Assembly: GCF_022829635.1 (NCBI RefSeq) | Contig: NZ_JAKSYO010000206.1 | Coordinates: 1-64,000, forward strand | Length of the DNA stretch: 64,000 bases | Direction: 5' to 3' | DNA from: Methylobacterium sp. E-066 | GTDB taxonomy: Bacteria; Pseudomonadota; Alphaproteobacteria; Rhizobiales; Beijerinckiaceae | In this document: piece by piece, positions 36,624 through 45,251 of the stretch | Numbering within the stretch: position 1 is the stretch's first letter | Layout: every line of letters starts with the position of its first letter | Notes under the pieces: model-generated | Databases searched by the model: none | What the model saw: the letters and a program-made list of their open reading frames with translations, nothing else | What the model was told of the DNA's origin: nothing | Made by a program: the position numbers and the translations under genes

Positions 36624-37559
36624 GTGCCGCATGAGTGTCGGAAGCGATCCGGCGTGAGCCGCCTCGTAGCCTTCGGCGTCATGTCGCTGATCTGGGGTGT
36701 GACGTGGTTGCCCACGAAGATCGCCACGCAGGCCGTCCCGCCGATCTTCCTCGCCACGGCACGCTTCCTTCTCTCCGGCGTCCTGTTCCTCATCATCGTA
36801 CGCGTACGGCGCCTACCACTGCGCATCCAGGGGTTCGGCCGGATCGTCGGCGCTTCGCTCCTCATCACGACGGGCTGCTATAGCTTCGTGTTCTGGGGTG
36901 TCGCTCACGCCCCCAGCGGCCTATCGGCGATCGTCAATCTGTCGCTGATGCCGATCTTCCTCGCGTTCATCGGTTTCCTCTACGGCCAAGAGCGCCTCAG
37001 CGCGCGTCGGGTCGGCGCGATCGTTCTTGGTATCAGCGGGCTCGTGCTCCTGTTCTCCGGCCGCGCCGAAGCCGCGCAAGATGGCGCCACGATGGTGCTC
37101 GCTCTCGCTTCGGTGGCACTCGGCACGGTCTGCTACGCCTGGGGCTCCGTGATCAGCCGGCCCTTGACGCAGTCGATGCCGCCGCTGGTTCTCGCCTTCT
37201 GGGAGACGATCATCGGCGCGATCGGGCTCGTGCCCGTGTCGTTGCTTATAGAGGGCTACGACCCAGGCCGATTCGCCGCCCTGTGGGATGGGCGGGTGCT
37301 ATTCTGCCTCGGCGTGATGGTCATCGGCGGCTCGCTCACCGGCTTCTCGATCTTTCTCTGGCTGGTGCGGGACTGGGGCGCCTTCCGCGCCGGCCTGTAT
37401 GCCTTCGTCAGCCCGGTGATCGCAGTTGCGATCGGCGCTATCTACGCGCACGAGCCGTTCGGATGGGCGGAGGCATCGGGTATGGGGATCATGCTCGCAG
37501 CGACCGCGTTGGCGCTCACCGATCGGCCACGTGTGCAGGTCGACCGAGACACATCTTGA
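36624..37559 (+). CDS. EamA-family (DMT) transporter
   Basis: A 311-residue membrane protein with ten predicted helices in two EamA repeats. The first starts SRLVAFGVMSLIWGVTWLPTKIA with PPIFLATARFLLSGVLFL; the second starts VLALASVALGTVCYAWGSVISR. DMT proteins of this type export amino acids or other metabolites. The GTG start at 36624 is uncertain: a GTG at 36657 or ATG at 36681 is also possible. It abuts the permease remnant, suggesting a rearrangement joined it to the binding-protein genes. Confidence 0.85.
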   Translation: MPHECRKRSGVSRLVAFGVMSLIWGVTWLPTKIATQAVPPIFLATARFLLSGVLFLIIVRVRRLPLRIQGFGRIVGASLLITTGCYSFVFWGVAHAPSGLSAIVNLSLMPIFLAFIGFLYGQERLSARRVGAIVLGISGLVLLFSGRAEAAQDGATMVLALASVALGTVCYAWGSVISRPLTQSMPPLVLAFWETIIGAIGLVPVSLLIEGYDPGRFAALWDGRVLFCLGVMVIGGSLTGFSIFLWLVRDWGAFRAGLYAFVSPVIAVAIGAIYAHEPFGWAEASGMGIMLAATALALTDRPRVQVDRDTS

Positions 37560-37953
37560 ACCGTTCATGACGTAAGGCGCACTCCATTACTCCGAAGTTC
37601 GATCGCGCCGCCATCACGGCTTGTGCCGCAAGAACACATTTGACTGCAGTGAGTCGGGAGCGGTTGACCGGGTCTGGCCGAAAGCAGAAGGGCTGCTTTA
37701 GAGCGCCTGGAATTAACATCCGGACATGCCGCAGCCGCAGCGCAAATCCAGGCGCTTACAAAAAATGTCCGCAGTCTCGTGCGAAGCAAAACACAGAGCT
37801 GAACGCTGGCTGCGCGAGGCGGTGTCCGCCACGCGGGTTCGCCGATGCTGGCACATGTAAAAATTTCGGAACCGAAGCGTCAAAGCCGGTCCGCTTCTTG
37901 CTCCTCCTGCGCTCGCTGGATGCACTCATGGCTGCCGAATCCGGAGATTCTGC
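37560..37953. other. Gene-poor stretch with a dispersed repeat
   Basis: No credible gene. It holds the second copy of the 21-nt repeat (37665-37685). Composition is mixed, with AT-rich patches (GTAAAAATTTC). Probably degraded mobile-element DNA preceding the IS3-type OrfA. Confidence 0.5.
37665..37685. repeat. Short dispersed repeat, copy 2
   Basis: Matches 33040-33060 with two mismatches over 21 nt (core TCTGGCCGAAAGC). Confidence 0.5.
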
Positions 37954-38316
37954 ATGCGTCGATCCCTGCATACGGATCAGGAAATTGCTTTCCTGCTGGA
38001 CGAGGCCGCGCGGGGCATCCCCATCGCCGACATCTGCGCGAGCGCCCATGTCTCGCTCGGCACCTTCTATCGCTGGCGTCGTCGGCTCGGCGGGCTGATG
38101 CCTGCGGGCCTGGTCCGGCTCGATCAGGTCGAGCGGGAGAATGCAGGCCTCCGGGCCGAGGTGCAGCAACTCCGCGCTGCCCTGCTCATGCAGCCGTTGC
38201 GCGCGGAGCCGACGCAACCGACCCCGACGGAGCGCGTGGCCCTGCATCAAGGCCCGCGCCACCGCGGCGCCCACGCCTGTGTCGGCCGGTTTGCCTTCGT
38301 TCGAAGCGCGAACTGA
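37954..38316 (+). mobile_element. Orphan IS3-family OrfA-like transposase fragment
   Basis: A 120-residue protein whose first 85 residues match IS3-family OrfA: helix-turn-helix HTDQEIAFLLDEAARGIPIADICASAHVSLGTFYRWRRRLGG, then a leucine-zipper-like helix (LVRLDQVERENAGLRAEVQQL). No OrfB (DDE integrase) follows and no terminal repeats were found, so it cannot transpose by itself. The C-terminal 35 residues look like read-through into unrelated DNA. Either an IS relic or a domesticated DNA-binding protein. Confidence 0.65.
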
Positions 38317-38369
38317 ACGCCGGAATCCCGTAGTCAGGGTCGGCGTGTCGCGGTCCCGTGTTTCCAGCC

Positions 38370-39332
38370 TCAGACCAATCCGGACGGTGCCGACTCGAGG
38401 GCCGATTTGGGCATCATCATGTGCACGCCCTTGTTGCCGTCGACAGTCTGGGTGATCCGCAGGTTCCCGGCGAGCGAGCAAAGCATATAGGCTTGGTTGC
38501 GGGTGAGGCGCGTACGCGCGCAGACGAGGCGGACCATCTCCCGCACGGCTTGGCGCATGGCCTCGTCGAGGCTCTCGTGCAGGCCGATCGACATCAGGTC
38601 GGCGGGCGTCTCGGCGAAGGGCCACGCGCCCGGAAGGTCCTTGCGCACAGTGAGCCGGAAGGTGCCGCTTAGCCCCGTCTCCAGGGCGGTGATGCAGACC
38701 TCGCCGTCGCCCTGCACGCCGTGGCCGTCGCCCGCGTAGAAGCCGCCGCCGGGGTTGAACACCGGGAGGTAGAGGCTCGTACCGACCCGCATCTCCTTGT
38801 TATCCATGTTGCCGCCGAACGCGCGGGGCACCGGCGTCCCGACCCGACCCCAGGCGGCAGGTGGGGCGGTACCCATGATGCCGAAGAACGGGTCGAGGGG
38901 CAGTTCCGTGCCCCAGGGCAGGCGGCACACACCGCGCGCCGTGTCGATGTCGGCGTGGATTGTCTCGTAGTCGGTGAACTCGTCCGGCAAGGTGCCGAGC
39001 AGCGGCAGGATCGCCACGAAGCCCCAGTCGAGGCGGAACTTCAGGTCGAGGATGTCGATCTGCAGCATGTCTCCGGGCTCGGCGCCCTGCACGTGGACCG
39101 GGCCGGTGACGAAGTGCGGGCCGGGGCCGCGCTCCAGCGTGTCGAGGGCCTGCAGCAGGTCGGGCGGCACGCGCGCCGGGTCGGGGTGGAGCGACTCACG
39201 TCCACCCGCCGGATGCGAGTGCAGCGTGACGGTGTCGCCCGAGGCGACCGTCAGCACGGGCGGCAAGGCGGCGTCGAAGTAGCCGAGCACCATCGTTTCG
39301 GGAGTGGCGGGGATCTCGTGATGGGCGGACAC
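38370..39332 (-). CDS. fmdA: Acetamidase/formamidase family protein
   Basis: A 320-residue FmdA_AmdA-family amidohydrolase, likely hydrolysing formamide or acetamide to the acid and ammonia. Conserved blocks are HFVTGPVHVQGAEPGDMLQIDILDL, GFYAGDGHGVQGDGEVCITALET (metal-binding Asp/His region), FGIMGTAPP and the C-terminal QAYMLCSLAGNLRITQTVDGNKGVHMMMPK. It lies 20 nt downstream of the ABC gene urtE on the same strand, so it is the last gene of the transport operon and the probable user of the imported amide. Confidence 0.9.
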   Translation of the reverse strand: MSAHHEIPATPETMVLGYFDAALPPVLTVASGDTVTLHSHPAGGRESLHPDPARVPPDLLQALDTLERGPGPHFVTGPVHVQGAEPGDMLQIDILDLKFRLDWGFVAILPLLGTLPDEFTDYETIHADIDTARGVCRLPWGTELPLDPFFGIMGTAPPAAWGRVGTPVPRAFGGNMDNKEMRVGTSLYLPVFNPGGGFYAGDGHGVQGDGEVCITALETGLSGTFRLTVRKDLPGAWPFAETPADLMSIGLHESLDEAMRQAVREMVRLVCARTRLTRNQAYMLCSLAGNLRITQTVDGNKGVHMMMPKSALESAPSGLV

Positions 39333-39352
39333 GGCGTCTCCTGGGTTGTCCG

Positions 39353-40060
39353 TCAGATGGCGATGTGACGGGTAAGGATCTCGTGGTTCAGCGTGGCGGG
39401 GTCGCCGCGCACGACGACGCTACCCCGGGACAACACCACCACGGCGTCGCCGACCCGAAGGGCGAAATCGAGATACTGCTCCACGAGCAGCACGGTGATC
39501 CGCCCTCTGAGCCCGGCGATCACCGCCTCGATGGCGGCGACGATCGAGGGCTGGATGCCTTCCGTCGGCTCGTCGAGCAGCAAGGCGCGGGGCCGTGTGG
39601 CGAGCGCTCGGGCGATGGCGAGCTGCTGCTGCTGGCCACCCGAGAGGTTGCCCCCCGGACGGTGCCAGAGGTCGCGAAGCGCCGGGAACAGGGTGACCGC
39701 CTCGTCCACCGCGTCGGTCCGCCCGAGGCCGTGGGCCCGGGCCGCGACCCGCAGGTTCTCGGCGACGGTCAGGTCGGGGAAGATCTCGCGCCCCTGCGGC
39801 ACGTAGGCGAGGCCTGTCCGGGCGCGCCGGTCCGAGGACAGGCGCGTCAGTTCGGTCCCGTCGAGGGCGATCCGGCCTTGGCTCGCCGGGATCAGGCCGG
39901 TGAGGCAGCGCAGAAGCGTGGTCTTGCCGGCGCCGTTGCGGCCGAGAACGGCAAGGCAGCGCCCCGGCTCGACCGCGAAGCCGACCCCGCGCAGCACCTG
40001 CGCGCTGCCGTAATGCTGATTGAGCCCCTCGACGGCGAGGCGTGCGGGTGCCTGCGTCAT
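39353..40060 (-). CDS. urtE: Urea/short-amide ABC transporter ATPase, UrtE-type
   Basis: A 235-residue ATPase of the LivF/UrtE subgroup: Walker A GRNGAGKT (40-47), Q-loop in AYVPQGREIFPDLTV, signature LSGGQQQQLAIARAL, Walker B ALLLDEPTEGIQPSIV, switch VEQYLDFAL. The ..DEPTEGIQPSIV and LSGGQQQQLAIARAL wording is typical of UrtE. ATG 40060 overlaps the urtD stop by 4 nt. Confidence 0.92.
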   Translation of the reverse strand: MTQAPARLAVEGLNQHYGSAQVLRGVGFAVEPGRCLAVLGRNGAGKTTLLRCLTGLIPASQGRIALDGTELTRLSSDRRARTGLAYVPQGREIFPDLTVAENLRVAARAHGLGRTDAVDEAVTLFPALRDLWHRPGGNLSGGQQQQLAIARALATRPRALLLDEPTEGIQPSIVAAIEAVIAGLRGRITVLLVEQYLDFALRVGDAVVVLSRGSVVVRGDPATLNHEILTRHIAI

Positions 40061-40767
40061 CGGCCGAGGAAGACCTCGATCACGCGGGCATCGCCGCGGG
40101 CACCCTGCATGCTGCCCTCGTAGAGCGTGCGGCCCTCGTGCAGCACCGTCACCCGGTCGGCGATGGCCTCGACGAAGGCCATGTCGTGCTCGATCACCAG
40201 GATCGCGCGGTCCGGCCGGCGCAGGTCCCGGATCAGCGCGGCGGTCTGGGCCGTCTCGGCGTCGGAGAGGCCGGCCACGGGCTCGTCGAGGAGGAGGAGC
40301 GCGGGCTCGGCGGCGAGCACCATGCCGATTTCCAACCACTGCTTCTCGCCATGCGCGAGGGCGCCGGCCTGCACGGCGGCCCGTGGGGCAAGGCTGATCT
40401 CGTCGAGAACGGCGGCCACGCGGGCGACGCGGGCGCGCGCCTTCAAGGCGGGTCCGCAGCCCATCTCGATGTTCTCGCGTACGGTGAGTGCCGGGAAGAC
40501 ACTGGGCTTCTGGAACTTCCGCCGCACGCCGGCCCGGGCGATCTCGGCCTCCGAGCACTTCGTGAGGTCGATAGAATCGCCCAGCATCACCCGGCCGGAA
40601 ACCGGTTTGGTGATCCCGGAAATCACATCGAGCAACGTGGTTTTGCCAGCGCCGTTCGGGCCGATCACAGCCCGCACCTCGCCCTGATCGACCGCGAGCG
40701 AGACGGCGTCGAGCGCTGTGAAGCGGCCGAAGGCGACGGTCAAGGCGTCGACCACGAGTGCGCTCAT
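40057..40767 (-). CDS. urtD: Urea/short-amide ABC transporter ATPase, UrtD-type
   Basis: A 236-residue ATPase of the LivG/UrtD subgroup: Walker A GPNGAGKT (36-43), FQKPSVFPALTVRENIE, the UrtD-specific HGEKQWLEIGMVLAAEPALL in place of a standard LSGGQ, and Walker B LLLDEPVAGLSDAET, which differs in the usual way from LivG. ATGA overlaps with both urtC and urtE indicate tight translational coupling. Confidence 0.93.
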   Translation of the reverse strand: MSALVVDALTVAFGRFTALDAVSLAVDQGEVRAVIGPNGAGKTTLLDVISGITKPVSGRVMLGDSIDLTKCSEAEIARAGVRRKFQKPSVFPALTVRENIEMGCGPALKARARVARVAAVLDEISLAPRAAVQAGALAHGEKQWLEIGMVLAAEPALLLLDEPVAGLSDAETAQTAALIRDLRRPDRAILVIEHDMAFVEAIADRVTVLHEGRTLYEGSMQGARGDARVIEVFLGR

Positions 40768-41864
40768 CGCCCCCTCCGCAACCAAATCGGGCGCGGGCGC
40801 AGGGCCGCCAGGTCGAGGAGGCCGTTCGGCAGGACCAACACCACGAGGAGCACCAGCCCGGACAGGATGAAGGGCCACGCTTCCGGCATCGCTGCGCTGA
40901 GCCAGAACTTGAGGCCGTTGACGAGAACGGCGCCGATCACCGCCCCGCCGAGCCGCCCCAGCCCGCCAACCGCCACCCAGACGGCGATCTCGATGGAAAG
41001 GTCGGGGGCCAGAACGCGCGGGTTGATGATGCCGACCTGCGGCACGTACAGGATGCCCGCGAGCGCGGCGATCATGGCTGAGAGGCACCAGATCCCGAGC
41101 TTCAGCCGCGTGGTGCTGTAACCGAGGGTGCGCAGGCGGATCTCGTCGTCTCGGCAGGCGAGCATTCGCCGCCCGACGGCGCCGCCGACGAGAAGCCGCG
41201 TTCCGGCGAGCACCGCCGCCAGCGTCAGGAGGGCGGCGACGGCCAGCCCGGTGCCCACGCGCGGCGAGCCCATCGGCCAGCCGAACAGCAGCGGGAACCC
41301 GGTCATGCCGTTGTTGCCGCCGAGCCCGGTATCGTTGCGGTACATCAACAGCATCGCGACGTAGACGAGAGCTTGGCTGATGATCGAGAAGTAGACGCCG
41401 TTGACCCGCGAGCGGAACGAGGCAAGCCCGAATACGAAGGCGACGAGGCCGGCGAGCGCAAGGGCGAGGACGAACGCGTAGGCGGCGAGGTCGAGGCCCG
41501 CCCAATAGGTCGGCAGGGTCTTCCAGCCCATGAACTGCACGAAGTCCGGCAGGACGCCGGTCACGGATGCGCCGTGGGCCAGCAGGTGCATGGCGCAGAC
41601 GTAGCCGCCGATGGCGAAGAACAACCCATGCCCAAGGCTCAGGATGCCGAGATAGCCCCAGACCAGGTCGAGGGACACGGCGAGGATCGCGAAGGCGGCG
41701 AGTTGGCCCAGAGCGTTGACGAGATACGGGGTGGGGGGCGCTGCGAGGAGCGCTGCGGCGGCCACGAGGCAGAGGACCACAAGCCCGGCAACCAGGGGAT
41801 CGCGTACGGCGCGCGGCGCCGGTCCGGCGGGGCGCGCCCGGATGGTCTGCATCGCGCCGCTCAT
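40764..41864 (-). CDS. urtC: Urea/short-amide ABC transporter permease, UrtC-type
   Basis: A 366-residue LivM-family permease with about ten hydrophobic helices. YLVNALGQLAAFAILAVSLDLVWGYLGILSLGHGLFFAIGGY is the diagnostic N-terminal LivM/UrtC block; GILYVPQVGIINPRVLAPDLSIEIAVWVAVGGLGRLGGAVIGA is the conserved cytoplasmic coupling region. Overlaps urtB by 4 nt. Confidence 0.93.
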   Translation of the reverse strand: MSGAMQTIRARPAGPAPRAVRDPLVAGLVVLCLVAAAALLAAPPTPYLVNALGQLAAFAILAVSLDLVWGYLGILSLGHGLFFAIGGYVCAMHLLAHGASVTGVLPDFVQFMGWKTLPTYWAGLDLAAYAFVLALALAGLVAFVFGLASFRSRVNGVYFSIISQALVYVAMLLMYRNDTGLGGNNGMTGFPLLFGWPMGSPRVGTGLAVAALLTLAAVLAGTRLLVGGAVGRRMLACRDDEIRLRTLGYSTTRLKLGIWCLSAMIAALAGILYVPQVGIINPRVLAPDLSIEIAVWVAVGGLGRLGGAVIGAVLVNGLKFWLSAAMPEAWPFILSGLVLLVVLVLPNGLLDLAALRPRPIWLRRGR

Positions 41865-43522
41865 CGCCGCCGCCGGACGGCGAACAGGCCCTTGGGCCGT
41901 CGCTGCAGGAACAGGATGATGCCGACGAGCACGATCACCTTGGCGGCGACCGCACCGGAAATCGGTTCGATCAGCACGTTGGCGCCGCCGACCGCGACTG
42001 CCGCCACGAGGGTCCCGATGAGGCTTCCGACGCCGCCCAGCACCACGACCATGAAGCTGTCGACGATGAAGCCCGAACCCATACCGGGATTGACGCTGTA
42101 GATCGGGCAGAGTGCCACTCCGGCGAGCCCAGCCAGGCCCGAGCCGAGGCCGAAGGCAAGGCGGTCGATCCGGCGGGTCGGCAGGCCGAGGCAGGCGGCC
42201 ATGTCGCGGTTCTGTGTCACGGCGCGGATGTCGAGCCCGAGCGGCGTGCGGCGCAGGATCAGCAGCGTCAGAAAGAGGGTGGCCACCGCAAAGCCGATCG
42301 CGAAGAGCCGGTTCCAGGTCATGACGAAGTCAGCGTAGACCGGCACGCCACCGCTGACGTAGGCGGGCATCGAAAACTGAAGGTTCTGCGTGCCGACGGT
42401 GACGCGCACGAGGTTGACCAGAAACAGGCTCACCGCCCAGGTTGCGAGCAAGCTCATCAGCGGTCGCCGGTAGAGGTGGCGTAGGACCAGCGCCTCGACG
42501 CCGATGCCCACCAGGGCGACCGCCAGGAAAGCCACCGGGACTGCCGCCACGAGGTAGAGGTCAAGCAGTCCCGGGACAAACCGGCGGAAGGCCTCCTGAA
42601 CGCCATAAGTGGTGTAGGCACCGAGCATGATGAACTCGCCCTGGGCGAGATTGATCACGCCCATGAGCCCGAAGATGATGGCGAGCCCGGCCGCCGCCAT
42701 GAACAGGATGCTTGCGAAGCTCAGCCCGTTATAGACGATTGCGAGACCATCGCCGATCGCGACCGCGCGCCGGACCTGGGCCAGACCCGCATCGAGGGCG
42801 ACCCGGAAGGCCGGGTCGGCACGGTAGGCAGGGTCGCTCTTCAAAGCGTCAAGCCGCGCCGCGGCAGCCCCGGACGGGCTCGCGGCCACGGCGGCGATCG
42901 CCGCCCGGCGCCGGACCGGATCGGGCGAGGACAGGGCGGCCGCCTCGGCGAGGCTGGCGATCGTACCCTTCAGCGCAGCATCACTCTCCGCATCCCGTGC
43001 CCGGTCGAGCACCGCTGCCGGAACGATGGTGATGCGCCGTTCCAGGACGGCAAGACCGGCGGCGCGAGCGGCGGGAGTCCCCTCCGTGAGCAGGGCCACG
43101 ACGCCGCGCGCCGTCTCGACGGCGGCACGCTGGCGTAGGCCGAGGACCGGCGCGCGCGCCTCCGCAGCCGGCCGGCGCGCGTCGGTTACGGCGTCCTGGC
43201 CCTCCGGCGCGTTCTGGCCCGCGAGCAGCAAGGCACCGTCCGGCAAGCAGGCGAGGCGACGCTCGACGAGGGCGCCGAGGAGCCGCCCGGCGTAGGCGAG
43301 GTCGTCGGCCGGCAGATCGCCGCCGGCGCGGACGAGGCCCTCTGCCGCCCCAACCTGTGCCGCGCCATCCCCGCACAAGGCACCGGCAAGTATCGCCCGG
43401 TCGAGCGGCGCTGCAAAGGCCGGCATTGCCGGGAGCTCCAGACACAAGAGCGGCAGGTACCAGAGCGCCAGGTACCAGGGCGCCAGGCCTGCCTGGCGAG
43501 GACGCCCCCTCGGATCAGCCAT
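41861..43522 (-). CDS. urtB: Urea/short-amide ABC transporter permease, UrtB-type
   Basis: A 553-residue protein with a signal-like N-terminus, a large Ala-rich helical periplasmic domain (about 40-245, HEAT-like), then a LivH-type permease with NGLSFASILFMAAAGLAIIFGLMGVINLAQGEFIMLGAYTTY and VVVLGGVGSLIGTLVAAVAVGG. The N-terminal domain is the feature that sets UrtB apart from LivH (about 300 residues). Overlaps urtA by 8 nt. Confidence 0.93.
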   Translation of the reverse strand: MADPRGRPRQAGLAPWYLALWYLPLLCLELPAMPAFAAPLDRAILAGALCGDGAAQVGAAEGLVRAGGDLPADDLAYAGRLLGALVERRLACLPDGALLLAGQNAPEGQDAVTDARRPAAEARAPVLGLRQRAAVETARGVVALLTEGTPAARAAGLAVLERRITIVPAAVLDRARDAESDAALKGTIASLAEAAALSSPDPVRRRAAIAAVAASPSGAAAARLDALKSDPAYRADPAFRVALDAGLAQVRRAVAIGDGLAIVYNGLSFASILFMAAAGLAIIFGLMGVINLAQGEFIMLGAYTTYGVQEAFRRFVPGLLDLYLVAAVPVAFLAVALVGIGVEALVLRHLYRRPLMSLLATWAVSLFLVNLVRVTVGTQNLQFSMPAYVSGGVPVYADFVMTWNRLFAIGFAVATLFLTLLILRRTPLGLDIRAVTQNRDMAACLGLPTRRIDRLAFGLGSGLAGLAGVALCPIYSVNPGMGSGFIVDSFMVVVLGGVGSLIGTLVAAVAVGGANVLIEPISGAVAAKVIVLVGIILFLQRRPKGLFAVRRRR

Positions 43523-44741
43523 AGGGGCTGAACGGGACCGGCTTCGGCGCGTCGGCAGATTGCCAGAGTACGTCGAAGCCGCGCTTCTCGTTGACCGAGC
43601 CGATGAAGACGCCGCGGGAGACGTAGTTGTTCTCGCCCGTCATGGTCAGCGTGTAGCCCGACGGGTCGTCGAAGCTGAGGTTCGCGAAGGCTTGGCGCAC
43701 CTCCGGTACTGCGAAGGAGCCCGCCTTGGCGGCGGCGAGCGCCCAGAGATGGACGCTGTCGTAGGCCGAGACCATCGGATCGATGACTGTGTCGGCGCTG
43801 AACGGGACGTTCTTGGCCTTCACGTAGGCGGCCCAGTCGCCAAGGAATTTCTTGTTCCGTTCGCCCTTGGCGGCCTGGAGATAGGCCCAGCAGTTCAGGT
43901 GGCCGACGAGCTTGGCGGTATCGAGCCCTTCGAGATCGGCCTCCACCATGTCGAGGCCGAGGATCGGCACGTCGGTGGCGGTGACGCCCTGGTTGGCGAA
44001 TTCACGCAGGAAATCGGGGATCGAGGATCCGACGACGGTAAGCACCACAATCGCTTGGCCGCCGGGCTGGCTGGCGAAGCTGCGCACCTGGTTCACGAGC
44101 GTCTGGAAATTCGAGAAGCCGAATGGCACGTACTCCTCGCGCCACGCGGTCTCCGGGATGCCCTTGCTCTTCCAGTACCCCTTCAATTGCTTGTTGATCG
44201 TGCGCGGCCAGACGTAGTCCGAACCGATCATGAAGAAGCGCTTTGCGCCGACTCCTTCGGGGCCCATCAGGTAATCGACCGCCGGCAGCACGGAACTCGC
44301 GGGCGGCGAGTTCATGTAGACGACATTCTTTGAGTTCTCGTCGCCCTCGAAGTGGAGCGGGTAGAACAGCAGCCCGTCGTTCTGCTCGACGACCGGCAGC
44401 ACCGACTTGCGGGACACGGAGGTCCAGCAGCCGAACAGGGCCGCGACCTTCTCCTGCTGAAGCATTTGCCGGCCGACCTGGGCGTAGAGCGGCCAGTCCG
44501 AGGCGGGATCGGAAGTCAGGACCTCGATCTGGCGGCCGTTGACGCCGCCGCGTCCGTTGATCTCGTCGGCGGCCATGCGAACGACGTGGTTCAGCCGGCC
44601 CTCGAGATTGGCCATCGTGCCGGAGGACGAGAACAGGCACCCGAGCTTGACCGGATCGGCTGCGAGGGATGGGCGGATGAGGGCTGGTGCCGCGAGCAGC
44701 GCCGCTGCGCCGACGAAGCTGCGCCGCGTGAGATGCGTCAT
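43515..44741 (-). CDS. urtA: Urea/short-amide ABC transporter binding protein, UrtA/FmdD-type
   Basis: A 408-residue periplasmic binding protein with a twin-arginine signal (HLTRRSFVGAAALLAAPALI), then VKLGCLFSSSGTMANLEGRLNHVVRMAADEINGRGGVNG and FGCWTSVSRKSVLPVVEQNDGLLFYPLHFEG, matching UrtA and the related FmdD. With fmdA at the operon's end the ligand may be formamide or another short amide rather than, or as well as, urea; no urease genes are in the window. ATG 44741 starts the Tat signal; 510 bp upstream are free. Confidence 0.92.
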   Translation of the reverse strand: MTHLTRRSFVGAAALLAAPALIRPSLAADPVKLGCLFSSSGTMANLEGRLNHVVRMAADEINGRGGVNGRQIEVLTSDPASDWPLYAQVGRQMLQQEKVAALFGCWTSVSRKSVLPVVEQNDGLLFYPLHFEGDENSKNVVYMNSPPASSVLPAVDYLMGPEGVGAKRFFMIGSDYVWPRTINKQLKGYWKSKGIPETAWREEYVPFGFSNFQTLVNQVRSFASQPGGQAIVVLTVVGSSIPDFLREFANQGVTATDVPILGLDMVEADLEGLDTAKLVGHLNCWAYLQAAKGERNKKFLGDWAAYVKAKNVPFSADTVIDPMVSAYDSVHLWALAAAKAGSFAVPEVRQAFANLSFDDPSGYTLTMTGENNYVSRGVFIGSVNEKRGFDVLWQSADAPKPVPFSPYG

Positions 44742-45251
44742 CGATCCCGAAGCTCCCGTGGATTGGCCATCCGATTGTCGGCCGCCGTCCGGTCGACGGG
44801 AAGGGGAAAGAGGCCGCAGTCCGGCGAGGACTTTGCGCATATTAGCGGCACCTGCGCGCGTGGATGGCGGTATTCATCGGAGAACGTCAAAATTATCGTA
44901 TTGAATACGGGCTTCTCCGCCGCCTGAACCGGGACGCGACGTCTTCAACATCACGACGGCGGGCGCATCCCGCCCCATCGCCGACGCGCAGGGATGTCTG
45001 GGCCTGCCGAAACGCGTCTCATCGGACGTATTCGGTCGCGAATGGCACGCTCCTTGTAAGGATCTCTCCAGCGCAGCGTCGCGTAGAGCGGCGACTACGG
45101 GTTGGCGTGCCGTCGATACTGAGAGCTGCCGGGTGACCGGATCTCCTCGACCGCTCTGCCCCCGTCACGACCTCGACATCGTCGCGCGTCCGGCCGGGAG
45201 CCGGCGCACCGCCTGAAAGACCCCGACATCCGCCTCCTGAGGAGAGCCGAT
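44742..45251. other. Divergent regulatory region (urtA / NMT1-type binding protein)
   Basis: 510 bp without a supported gene, between the minus-strand urt operon and the plus-strand NMT1-type operon. It contains an AT-rich patch (CAAAATTATCGTATTGAATAC, 44888-44908) and the sigma-54-type element at 45043-45058. A -24/-12 element facing urtA was looked for and not found. Confidence 0.6.
45043..45058 (+). promoter_or_regulatory. Sigma-54 (-24/-12) promoter
   Basis: TGGCACG-CTCC-TTGTA matches the RpoN consensus TGGCACG-N4-TTGCA except for C to T in the -12 GC. It lies 195 nt upstream of the NMT1-type binding-protein gene and reads towards it. It would place the transporter and amidohydrolase genes under nitrogen control by an enhancer-binding activator. 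Confidence 0.6.

Noticed and set aside
37756..38625. Minus-strand 289-codon frame near the IS3 remnant
   Set aside because: Overlaps the OrfA-like gene and the formamidase gene end; Arg/Asp-rich composition without domains.
44742..45042. A sigma-54 promoter for the urt operon on the minus strand
   Set aside because: No GC-N10-CC element with acceptable TTGC and GGCAC sequences was found upstream of urtA.
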